From positions 10,001-20,000 of the forward strand of contig JAHBMJ010000532.1 in NCBI GenBank assembly GCA_018398765.1: DNA of 10,000 bases. Direction: 5' to 3'. A program made the position numbers and the translations under genes. Source of the DNA: Chromera velia (lineage: Eukaryota; Sar; Chromeraceae). Of this stretch, positions 1-6,763 are shown one piece after another; positions within the stretch are counted from its first letter, which is position 1; each line of letters starts with the position of its first letter. The notes below the pieces were generated by a model that was given only the letters and a program-made list of their open reading frames with translations, searched no databases and was not told where the DNA came from.

Positions 1-500
1 GGGGGAGCAAGCTCTCTCCTCGGACCGCGGTTTCAACAGCAGCCGTGAATGCCGCCCTCACTGCCCGCACATCCACTTCAAGGGGAGTCCCGCCTCTCTC
101 TTCGTCAAATATTTCTGCTGTGACAACCCAGAGGGACGGATCAATGCAATGAGAACACAAGGCGTGATCTGCACACGTGCCATCGCCGACGGCCTCCTGC
201 GTCATGAAACGGGACGAATAGAAAAGGCCCCCCTCTTGTCTACCCATTTCTGACATCTTCTCTGTCTGCGCTTCCCAAACAGTCTGCACATCCACAGCCC
301 CCCATGACAGGGGAAGGCCTGTTTTGGGAAAACAAAAGAGAAAATCGGAGACGACATGGGGTCTGCATGTCAGTTCTGCCGTCAAGGGCAGCTGGGCAGA
401 AAGACTAACATTTCTCTCTTTTCTCCGTCTGACCACACCAGGGTGGGAAAGCGCTCTGCCATCCTTCTCGAGGTTTTGACATCTCTGTTTGATGGAGGTC
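1..500 (-). CDS. Unrecognised minus-strand coding segment running off the left edge
   Basis: After acceptor CTTTCTTTGCAG|GACC (501/500) one frame stays open to position 1, about 166 codons without a stop. It is entered in phase 2, exactly the phase left by the preceding exon. The most protein-like part is 318-1, including WGAVDVQTVWEAQ, a Cys/His group TCADHALCSHC and DPSLWVVTAEIFDEERG. A second intron is possible inside it: donor CCCTG|GTGTGG (439/438) and acceptor TTTTCCCAAAACAG|GCC (319/318). It would be 120 bp, phase 1, frame-neutral, with a good pyrimidine tract. Whether this continues the hAT gene or belongs to a separate gene cannot be told, and I do not recognise the protein. CxxC with nearby His might be a metal site, but that is speculative. 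Confidence 0.42.
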
Positions 501-681
501 CTGCAAAGAAAGCAGTAGAGTTTCAGCTTGTCGGATTGAAAAAGACGCTTGAAAAAGAAGAGCAAAAAGAACAGAAACGCTTGAAGAGAAAAACAAAAGC
601 GCAGACAAATGAAAACGTGAAAGGGGCCGAAAGAAGAAAAAGGAAGCAATTCAAAAAAACGATCGCGGAAGACGTGCATAC

Positions 682-1078
682 CAGAGAACATGGGCGCGCT
701 CGAGAATGTCGCTGCGAAACTTATTGGCCGCTGCCATTCTGAGACTGTGCTCTGCTGTTGCCTCTGCTTGCTGCTCTGGCGACATCCTCTTGAATTCCAA
801 TGCCCTTTGCATCTCGTCTCTATGAGGATTCAGAAGACACGCAGGAAAAGACTTGAGGAGACGGATAGCAGCGTCTGCCTTCATTCTCTGCATCTGCACT
901 TTCTAGACCGTTTTCATGGTCGTGCGGTCTCTGAAGAACCGTTCAGCATCAGCATTCTGAGGGAACGAAATACGCATGCAATCGATGAGGAGAATGATGC
1001 CCTTAACGTCCCCCGTCTTGTCACGCTCATCCAACTCTTCGAGGACCCTCTGCCAGTAGTCGGCAAGCAACGTCTCAT
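682..1078 (-). CDS. hAT transposase exon: C-terminal dimerisation region
   Basis: The acceptor GTTCTTTGCAG|ATGAG (1079/1078) follows a 172-bp intron rich in pyrimidines, and the join in phase 1 restores the frame. The encoded segment DETLLADYWQRVLEELDE, then RISFPQNADAERFF, fits the hAT dimerisation block (Pfam Dimer_Tnp_hAT type: 'W......la...l.ip.ssa.sER.FS'). A TAG at 905-903 follows TTMKTV. The frame then reopens as KVQMQRMKADAAIRLLKS and a Gln/Glu/Ala-rich helix down to donor CTCTG|GTATGC at 682/681 (phase 2). The continuation after TAG is helical like the family's last helices, so the stop probably truncates rather than marks the native end. Confidence 0.65.
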
Positions 1079-1250
1079 CTGCAAAGAACCATAAATCGAT
1101 AAAAAGTCAACAGAGAGAGGGAAAAACAAACAAAAAGAAAGATCAGAAAGACAGAGAAAGAAACAGTTGATGAAGAAGAGAAAAAAACAATTAATGAGAA
1201 AAAAACAGGGAAGCGAAAAAAAAACCTTTGTGCCTTGCCCCTGGGCCCAC

Positions 1251-2076
1251 CTTTGCTGGCAAGAAGGCTAAAGTCTTGCAGGTGCTTCTTGAAGACCTTC
1301 CAGTCTCTCAGAAGGCTCGGTACGGTCGTTCCTTCAGGGAAGTCGGGAAGTTTTGCCCAACCCGTTTCTTCCCACAGAACCACAATATCCTCTCTTCTAC
1401 TCTCCATCCATTGTCTCTGTCCCATCCTTTGCACCTGCCTTTCCTGAAGTGACCGAGGATGGAAAATCGCAGCAGCGTTGCAAACAGAGTCGGGAGGGAA
1501 ACGATCTCGCAAACACTCTTGGATCTGCGTCACAAATCTGTCTGCTCTATCAAGGACTTGCTGCTTTTTGCTCTCTATGATTGAGAGCCGAACGTCTGTG
1601 TGGGGGATGGTGAAAATGATCACTCCTCTTTGTCCCTCCCTCTGTTGAGCCTTGGACTGCTCTTCTCTCTGCTGCTCTCTCCGTTCTCTCCTCCTCCCCT
1701 CCCCGGGCTCCTTCCAGTCCGAATCATTGGGGTCATCTCCCTCTTCCGATGAAACATCGGGTTCGGAATCCCCCCCAGCCGGCCCTTGCACATCAGCACT
1801 CGACGAGTCGGGATCTGACCCTTCCCACCCCCCCCTCACGTCGTCAATCGCCTACAGGCACTTGCCGGTAGCTTTGCCACAGTGCCAATCATCCTGAAAG
1901 GCCTGAATATGCAAAAGTATGTCTGACAACAGAGATGGAAGGTCAGGAAGGGACAGGGAGACTTTCTGCAGGCTCTTGTTACATTGAGCCAGCTCATGTA
2001 AAAGGTCAGAGAAGATGCACATCCATAAGTAAAACGCCCTTGTGTCCATCCTCTGGAAAGTCTGACGTGCAAGTCG
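1251..2076 (-). CDS. hAT transposase exon: helical insertion region and acidic linker
   Basis: The exon starts at acceptor TATGCAG|CGACTTGC, directly after a TG microsatellite, in phase 0 with the preceding exon. The first part, FYLWMCIFSDLLHELAQCNK followed by SLQKVSLSLPDL, matches the helical 'fl.fl.D.l..l..ls..lQ' segment of hAT proteins. After KCL a TAG (1854-1852) interrupts the frame, which stays open for another 200 codons. A Ser/Asp/Glu-rich linker and an Arg/Gln/Glu-rich stretch come next, then a plain globular-looking segment containing WMESRREDIVVLWEETGWAK. The exon ends at donor AGCAAAG|GTGGGCCC (1251/1250), phase 1. Beyond the donor the translation becomes Phe/Ser-rich because the intron is polypyrimidine. 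Confidence 0.62.
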
Positions 2077-2081
2077 CTGCA

Positions 2082-2082
2082 T

Positions 2083-2133
<51 letters not shown>

Positions 2134-2162
2134 AACACACACACATACATATACACACACAC
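2082..2162. repeat. (CA)n microsatellite
   Basis: An almost pure CA tract with a few ATAC interruptions. On the minus strand it is a TG tract that ends at the 3' splice site of a hAT exon (2077/2076). A second, more degenerate CA/CG stretch lies at about 2286-2330 in the same intron. Confidence 0.95.
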
Positions 2163-2417
2163 AGACTCATACTCACACACGGAGTTGAAATGTTTGAGAT
2201 GAGAAAGGACGTCAAAAGAAGTGTTTGTGTTTTGACTTACAGAGACTAACACTGCCCATACCATGAAGTTGCCCACAGTCTGTCTACACACGCACGCGCA
2301 CGCAGACACACAAAGACACATGCACATGCGCACGCTCCCCACCTCGTGTTTCTTCTCCGTTTCTTCTGCCTCTCCGTCTCTGTTTCGTTGCGTACGGCGT
2401 CTCCGTCTCTGTCGCAC

Positions 2418-2582
2418 GGTCCGAAATGCATGAAGAAAATTGATGCATCGTACGTAGTTGACTTGGACCCTTTCGACCGCCTCAGCCCTCGAAAGCCAGC
2501 GAATGTTAAACAGTTGCAGTGGAAGGCACCGGTCAAAGCGAAGCTGAGACTGTTTTTCCCCCTCTAGGTCTATCCCTTCCAC
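2418..2582 (-). CDS. hAT transposase exon with conserved RW motif
   Basis: This is a 55-codon exon between acceptor TTTGTAG|GTGGAAGG (2583/2582) and proposed donor CGGACC|GTGCGA (2418/2417), phase 0 at both ends. It encodes FNIRWLSRAEAVERV, matching the 'tRWlSr..av.rv' segment that follows the second catalytic Asp in ZMYM/KIAA1586-like and related hAT transposases. After the donor the frame turns into repeats of AGACGGAG and Arg-rich low complexity, which looks intronic. A second possible donor, GAG|GTGGGG near 2339, is also phase 0 and would add about 26 low-complexity residues, so the 3' edge of the exon is less certain than its 5' edge. Confidence 0.6.
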
Positions 2583-2763
2583 CTACAAACAAAGAAATTT
2601 CAGACAGAGGGGGCGAGGAGAGTACATGAAAAAAAATGATATACGAAGGCATATAGTAGATGAAGCAGCATTGAGGGCCATTTTAAGGCTTTAGCAGATA
2701 CGAAGAAAGATAAAAGCAGCGGCAAGCAAGGGGAAAATTCAGTAGAGCACCTGACCGACGCAC

Positions 2764-3801
2764 CTCAAGGTACATGCGAATATTGTCGTCTGAAGATTTT
2801 GCGAGGACATGAAGGGCCTTGATGGTGGTGTCTGCCTTCTTAGCATTTTTGTCATCTTTTTCTACTGAGGAGACGGACAGAGTGCAGCGGTATGGAGCAT
2901 AATGACTGCTGACTACTTTGCCTACCATCTGCTTAAACTTTTTGTCAACTCCGTTCAACCTGCTCCTCATCACAGCGGCACTATCAGATCCAAACGCCCC
3001 ACACTTCTTTTCGTCTACCCCTCCCCGTGCCAAAGAAGCCCGCAGGGAACGGTTTATTGCGGAAGCATTTTTTCTGTTCACCCCTGCGAGCTCCCACTTG
3101 ACGGTCACTAGCCGTCTCCCATCAATAAACCGAACCATGCTGGACAAATGGGGCTCTTTCGTCCAATCAGTCCCCTCATTAATGCCAACACCAAAAACAG
3201 GGCTCTTTCTTACTTTCTCTGCCCTGTGCTCAAACAAAGCGTCGGAAAGACATTTCACCATCTCCCCGCCCGCCTCGTCTTTATTCACATACTTGCCCGG
3301 CACGGGCTTTGCTCCCATCTCTTCTACAAAATGAACGGCAGGGGGGATTTCTCTACCAATCTTCCCATCTGACGACAGTCTCCACACCGCTTCAAGCAGG
3401 CGAACCAGTTCAACCGTCTCGCCGCTTACGCAGTCTGTGAACAGATTCAAAGCATCTGCTGCTGCTGAACCCCCTTTCTTTGCTTTCTCTACTGCGACTG
3501 CGGCCCGGTGTAATTTTGATTGTCAGTGCCCCTTCAAATTCTCCTTCCCCCAATTCTTTGCCCCTTCTCCATTCGACCATACCCGCTTTTTCTTGTCTTC
3601 CAATAATTTTTCTGCACACTGGAACTGTTTATAGAGTGTGCAGTGGGCACCGTAGCCGCGCCCATCCTTTGTCGGTCTCAACATAGCCCAGTCGTTTGGT
3701 GCGCTGTTGTCAAGTTCCTTCGCTTTCTTCCTAGAAGCCACGGAGGACTGCTTCTGTTTCTGTTCGGGGGCTTCGGACTCCACATCGATAATGTCGGTAT
3801 C
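2764..3801 (-). CDS. hAT transposase exon: BED zinc finger and start of catalytic core
   Basis: This is a 346-codon exon in one frame, interrupted only by TGA at 3525-3523. The BED-like finger lies around 3660-3500. It has C-T-L-Y where C-x2-C is expected (Tyr codon TAT at 3633-3631) and L-K-G-H-stop-Q-S-K-L-H, i.e. H-x5-H with the stop inside. Further on, GVGINEGTDWTKE (about 3189-3151) aligns with the hAT 'DExTD' region holding the first catalytic Asp, here Asn (AAT 3180-3178). Next comes GAFGSDSAAVMRS, the usual 'sDGAavM' motif with its Asp kept. Then HYAPYR (2904-2887) stands in place of the usual HC-x2-H-R. The exon ends at MYLE, donor CTTGAG|GTGCGT. Ancestral residues are inferred from family patterns, not from an alignment. 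Confidence 0.72.
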
Positions 3802-3859
3802 CTAATCATGACAAGGACTTAATTGCATTCTCCTTTCCAAGAATTGGTGCCTCACCTAC

Positions 3860-3973
3860 CTCCGTTTTCTGTCTCTTTGCGGGAGGCTTGCCTGTAAATC
3901 CGAAGGCTTGCAACCTACTCTGCTGTATTGCAGTTAGCTGGGCAAGCAGCAAGCGGGAAGGCCAAGTGCGGAA
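3860..3973 (-). CDS. hAT transposase, first recognisable exon (5' end undefined)
   Basis: An open frame runs from a TAA at 3976-3974 to a textbook donor, CGGAG|GTAGGTGAG, at 3860/3859. Its end encodes QQSRLQAFGF followed by a basic stretch GKPPAKRQKTE. The first part resembles the short Q..L..F motifs found near the N-terminus of many hAT and other transposases; the second could be a nuclear localisation signal. There is no ATG in the open part, so the start lies in an upstream exon or has been lost. The beginning of this frame overlaps the first unit of the 44-bp tandem repeat. Reading through the donor without splicing meets a stop within about 20 codons, which supports the 58-bp intron 3859-3802 with acceptor ATTAG|GATACC. 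Confidence 0.5.
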
Positions 3974-4070
3974 TTATCAATCAATGTAGTCAGCAAGCGG
4001 GAAGGCCGAGTGTGGAATTATCAATCAGTGCAGTCAGTAAGCGGGAAGGCCAAGTGCGGAATCAATCAGT
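3948..4070. repeat. 44-bp tandem repeat, about 2.8 copies
   Basis: Units begin at 3948, 3992 and 4036 with AGCAAGCGGGAAGGCC or AGTAAGCGGGAAGGCC. Each continues with AGTGCGGAATTATCAATCA-type sequence. Spacing is 44 bp twice, and the third unit is shortened (TTAT missing before CAATCA). It lies on the upstream side of the hAT gene and overlaps its first open frame. Subterminal tandem repeats near transposon ends are known in hAT elements as transposase-binding sites; that role here is a guess. Confidence 0.8.
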
Positions 4071-4181
4071 GAGTTAATCAATGGATGTACAGTGATGTAC
4101 AGTGATGTGTATCTCCAGTGACAAGAGTAAGAAAAGACGAAAGTTGAAAGCAACCATCAACTTAATGTATATCTACTGGTA
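4071..4181. other. Spacer between the 44-bp repeat and the TA-flanked element
   Basis: A short non-coding stretch. It contains a tandem GTACAGTGAT doublet near 4087-4105 and ends in the TA (4180-4181) that borders the inverted-repeat element. No gene was recognised. An undetected first exon or end of the hAT element could lie here. Confidence 0.4.
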
Positions 4182-4682
4182 CCCTATCAAATTGAGACAA
4201 ATGGGACAAAAAAATGGTTAAAAATTAACCATTTATGTCTTAATTTTCATTTTTGATACACTTCAGTTTTATGAAAAATATTTATTATACAAGTCTCAAA
4301 ACTAGTGCACCTAACTCAATTTTAATAGTTTCATGTTATCACTAACTTTGAAGCTCTTAGAGAAAACATGTAGAATAAGTAATGAACTGAGGGCATAAGA
4401 TTCTATACAGAAAGTCTGTCACATAGGAGAGATAAGAAACAATCTCCCCTCAACGGTTTTCAACCATCGGAGCAGGCCAATCGGTGAGAGATTGGCATGC
4501 TTTCACAGAATTCGTCATCTATGCATTCATATGCATCGCGGCCCGTAAAAGCGCCGGACCCAGGCCGAGCAGACGCGCACCGGCCGCGGAATAATCGATC
4601 TGACAAAAGATTTTTTATACTTTTTACCATTTATCATTTTTGGTAATAAAAAAAAAAAAGAATTAGTACATAATTTTTTCTC
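4182..4682 (+). repeat. Left inverted arm, split by an insertion
   Basis: Left arm of the TA-flanked element. Segment 4182-4366 pairs with 6411 down to about 6227. Segment 4609-4682 (starting GATTTTTTATACTTT) pairs with the directly following part of the right arm down to about 6155. In the right arm these two parts are continuous, so 4367-4608 interrupts the left one. Confidence 0.75.
4367..4608. mobile_element. 242-bp insertion inside the left inverted arm
   Basis: Sequence absent from the otherwise matching right arm. It is flanked by a possible short target duplication: AGAAAA before (ending 4366) and ACAAAA after (ending 4608), i.e. four exact bases or an imperfect longer match. It is clearly richer in G+C than the arm, especially 4535-4600 (CGCGGCCC to CCGCGG). 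It has no long ORF, no clear terminal inverted repeat and no obvious tRNA promoter boxes. It may be a small non-autonomous element. Loss of the same piece from the right arm is the alternative. Confidence 0.5.
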
Positions 4683-4759
4683 ATACAAAAAAAATGGTGA
4701 ATCTATTTTTTTTTTGTATGAACTGGTAATCATTTTTTTTTTATGGGTTTAGTTGTTCT

Positions 4760-5003
4760 TTGGGCTTCTAGTGAGTGGACAAATATAGAAATAAAAAAAA
4801 AAGATACGTGTTACTAGAAAAAAATAATATATCAAACATATTTTTTGAGAAATTATAAGTATATATATAAGTAATAATTGAAATAAATATACTTTGATTT
4901 ATACGTATTGTATGACATTATCAAGCAATCAATCAACAGTGTCATATTGTACCTTTGAAGTATTCTTCTGCGGCCTTTTTGCGATTGTACAACCAACTGA
5001 CAA
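4760..5003. other. AT-rich non-coding stretch
   Basis: A/T runs, a short ATATATAA tract near 4860, and no gene-like frame apart from the small minus-strand one ending near 4938. Nothing else recognised. Confidence 0.5.
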
Positions 5004-5411
5004 CTAAGTCTTCAAAAATCCAACGGGCGTAATTCCTTCTCCCCCCCTGAAGAGAGAGACAGAGATTGACCTTCCTGTGGTAAGATTCAAATCTATAACA
5101 CAGTAAGCAAAGTGACCGTAGAAGTGCGTTTTGGGAACTGCGTGCTGGTATGCACGAACGAAGAAGCGCTGCCAGAGCAGAGTGAGCACATGAAGATTCA
5201 CCTTCTCTTCTTCTATCAAAGGACTTAAAGCTATCTGAGAGATGGTTGAATGAAGTACATAACTGATTACAGGAAAGAGTTTCTCAGGAGGAAGAGTGAA
5301 AAAGATTGATGACTTCTCTTCAAATAGAAAATCAACGATGCACGGCATCACGTGGCGGTGATCAGCACACCCCAGCCTCACATCATTTCCCTTCTTCGGG
5401 ACTGCTCGCAC
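5004..5411 (-). CDS. Hypothetical 135-codon ORF inside the TA-flanked element
   Basis: ATG-to-TAG frame on the minus strand. The middle part, for example EEKVNLHVLTLLWQRFFVRA, has a normal-looking hydrophobic and charged mix and is not low complexity. No catalytic motif of a DDE transposase or other family was recognised. Just downstream another frame reads LVVSWLYNRKKAAEEYFKG to a stop at about 4938, so a frameshift or splice could join the two. It might be a remnant of a transposase exon or a chance ORF. Confidence 0.25.
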   Translation of the reverse strand: MRAVPKKGNDVRLGCADHRHVMPCIVDFLFEEKSSIFFTLPPEKLFPVISYVLHSTISQIALSPLIEEEKVNLHVLTLLWQRFFVRAYQHAVPKTHFYGHFAYCVIDLNLTTGRSISVSLFRGGEGITPVGFLKT

Positions 5412-5542
5412 CTACTGGGTAGGAGGAAGGGAAGACCCTACCCACGTACTCTGCTTTCCCAAAAAAGCATGCATTCAATTCCTTCAATTTGAAAGAGAAA
5501 AGCTTGTTCTCATCAATACAGAAGAAAAAGAAGTATCCAAAA

Positions 5543-6032
5543 GAGGAGGGAGGGGGAGAAGAGGAATGAGAGCAGAGGGAATGAAGTTAACGTTTCCTTG
5601 CATGCATCTTTCTGTACAAAATCTGATGTCTTCTTGCATTTTGATTGCAATGCACTCGTTCTTTTGTGAAGCCCCTCTTTCCTGCCCTTCTCTTTGTTTG
5701 TTTCGGCTTCTACACTCGACGTTCTTTTGTTAAGTCTCTCTTCTCTTTAAAGAGGCTTCTACTAATTCAAGAAGAGGAGGAGGAAGACGAGGAAGAGGAG
5801 GGAGGGGGAGAAAGGGGAATAAGAGCAGGGGGAATGAAGTTAACATTTCCTTGCATATATCCTTCTATACAAAATCTGATGCCTTCTTGCATCTTGGTTG
5901 CAATCTAGGTTGTAATGCACTCGTTCTTTTGTGAAGCCCCTCTTTTCTGCCCTTCTCTTTGTTTGTTTCGGTTTCTACACTCGTTCTTTTGTTAAGTCTC
6001 TCTTCTTTTTAAAGAGGCTTCTACTAATTCAA
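5543..6032 (+). repeat. Imperfect tandem duplication of ~230 bp
   Basis: Copy 1 covers about 5543-5770 and copy 2 about 5795-6032. Shared landmarks in the same order are GAGGAGGGAGGGGGAGAA, GTTAACRTTTCCTTGCAT, TGCACTCGTTCTTTTGTGAA, TTTGTTTGTTTCGG and GAGGCTTCTACTAATTCAA. Offset is 252 bp in the first part and about 262-264 bp later, because copy 2 has a 12-bp addition near 5907 and small deletions. The copies are joined by a purine-rich GAGGAGGAAGACGAGG stretch, which could have helped unequal crossover or slippage. Confidence 0.85.
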
Positions 6033-6154
6033 AGTGGCCGAAAGCGCTTGGCACTTCTAGAACGCTTCAAACTCTTCTAGTTTAGATACAACAAAATTGA
6101 GACCTAAATGGTACGAAATGGTACTAAATGATATGAAAAATCATACTTTTTAAC

Positions 6155-6411
6155 TAAAAAAAATATGTACCAATTCTTTTTTTTTCGACTACCAAAAATG
6201 GTAAATGGTAGAAAGTATGAAAAATCTTTTCTCTAAGAGCTTCAAAATTAGTGATAACATTAAACTATTAAAATTAAGTCAGGCGCACTAGTTTTGAGAC
6301 TTGTATGATAAATATTTTTCATGAAACTGAGATGTACCAAAAATTAAAATTGAGACCTAAATAGTTGATTTTTAACCATTTTTTTGTTCCATTTGTCTCA
6401 ATTTAATAGGG
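6155..6411 (-). repeat. Right inverted arm
   Basis: Uninterrupted counterpart of the left arm. It also contains its own small inverted repeat: AAAATTGAGACCTAAATAG at 6345 onwards against CCATTTGTCTCAATTT at 6389-6404. The AAATTGAGAC motif therefore occurs on both strands within the last 70 bp. Confidence 0.75.
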
Positions 6412-6594
6412 TATCTATCGCTGATCGCGACTGCCGAACAAAAAGTTGCTGCCGGTCTGCATGACCCAGTCAAACCTTTGATGCGCGGCATGCACGTATA
6501 GATTGCGAGGTCGTGTCGGCGCATCCCTCGCGCAAACCTGGTTGGGCACGTGCACCGTGGTTCGTGATGACAAGGTCTAAGACAAGCAACCTTC
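6412..6594. other. GC-richer junction between the TA element and the Gag-like unit
   Basis: Base composition changes abruptly from AT-rich arm to GC-richer sequence at the TA border. It contains CGCG-rich stretches and a CACGTG-type E-box (GGCACGTGCACC, about 6545-6556). No gene recognised. If the downstream frame belongs to a retroelement, part of its leader or LTR may lie here, but no matching second LTR was found in the window. Confidence 0.4.
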
Positions 6595-6722
6595 GCCCCA
6601 GGCAACTCTCAACAACTGCCTGGGGCTTCGCCCCAGGCAGCTCTATATAAACTTGGGCAAAAGTTTAACCACCTGGAGTCGCCCCAGGCGGCCCTGGCGG
6701 GCCGCCTGCGGCGTGCCTGGGG
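6595..6722 (+). promoter_or_regulatory. GCCCCAGGC motif cluster with a perfect hairpin
   Basis: Forward GCCCCAGGC starts at 6595, 6630 and 6681; reverse GCCTGGGG(C) occurs at 6618-6626 and about 6715-6722. CTGCCTGGGGC (6616-6626) and GCCCCAGGCAG (6630-6640) form an 11-bp perfect inverted repeat with a 3-nt TTC loop. CTTCGCCCCAGGCA occurs twice exactly, at 6591 and 6626. The cluster surrounds the TATA box. It could be an operator-like protein-binding array or structured RNA/DNA of a mobile element's leader. Confidence 0.6.
6644..6650 (+). promoter_or_regulatory. TATA box candidate
   Basis: TATATAA lies 3 bp after the 11-bp hairpin and 113 bp before the ATG at 6763. A start site about 25-30 bp downstream would give an untranslated leader of roughly 85-95 nt. 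Confidence 0.5.
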
Positions 6723-6754
6723 TACCTCAGGCGCTCCAGGCAGGTTTAGACAGC

Positions 6755-6763
6755 ATGATCTGA
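6755..6763 (+). promoter_or_regulatory. Two-codon upstream ORF overlapping the main start (TGATG)
   Basis: ATG-ATC-TGA occupies 6755-6763 and its final A is the A of the ATG at 6763. This stop-start overlap (TGATG) is the arrangement used in known termination-reinitiation, though a two-codon uORF may equally be chance or a repressive element. Confidence 0.4.

Larger units (their letters stand above)
682..3973 (-). pseudogene. hAT-superfamily DNA transposase, multi-exon, broken by three in-frame stops
   Basis: Gene-level entry. hAT transposases excise and reinsert DNA with an RNase H-like DDE core and usually carry an N-terminal BED zinc finger and a C-terminal dimerisation region. All three parts can be read here once introns are removed. 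Inferred exons are <=3973-3860, 3801-2764, 2582-2418, 2076-1251 and 1078-682, and possibly a sixth from 500. Junction phases agree at every join (0, 0, 0, 1, then 2), and the introns are 58, 181, 341 and 172 bp, then 181 bp before 500. All use GT..AG. In-frame stops are TGA at 3525-3523, TAG at 1854-1852 and TAG at 905-903. Zinc-binding and catalytic positions also look substituted. The order of family landmarks makes hAT likely. The exact family, the true start and the end are not determined, and terminal inverted repeats were not found. Confidence 0.72.
4182..6411. mobile_element. TA-flanked element with ~257-bp inverted arms (or two MITEs of one family)
   Basis: The left end starts CCCTATCAAATTGAGAC. 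The right end, read on the minus strand, starts CCCTATTAAATTGAGAC. Both are bordered outside by TA (4180-4181 and 6412-6413), as expected for TA-target families (Tc1/mariner and relatives). The match continues through about 257 bp: 4182-4366 plus 4609-4682 on the left, 6411-6155 on the right, with scattered substitutions. Two readings are possible. One is a single 2.23-kb element with long inverted repeats. The other is two ~330-bp MITEs in opposite orientation: near 6087-6112 a further TA plus an AAAATTGAGACCTAAATGG segment resembles the terminal motif and would make 6087-6411 a complete MITE. No recognisable transposase is inside. Confidence 0.7.

Noticed and set aside
356-742. Plus-strand 128-codon ORF and the overlapping 690-1094 ORF
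   Set aside because: They lie antisense to the phased minus-strand exons and to a purine-rich intron, which explains the Lys/Arg-rich translation.
2006-2249. ORFs with long Cys-Val, Thr-His or Ile-His repeats across the CA tract
   Set aside because: Pure translations of a CA/TG microsatellite in several frames; no independent coding signal.
3948-4070. CRISPR-like array
   Set aside because: The 44-bp units are contiguous tandem copies without unique spacers, in a eukaryotic-looking context.
4527-4733. Minus-strand 68-codon ORF
   Set aside because: Made of poly-A/T runs of the inverted arm plus the GC-rich insertion; Lys/Phe-rich low complexity.
5645-5908. Plus-strand 87-codon ORF
   Set aside because: Spans the joint of the tandem duplication, including the GAG-rich tract; a poly-Glu run with no coding character either side.
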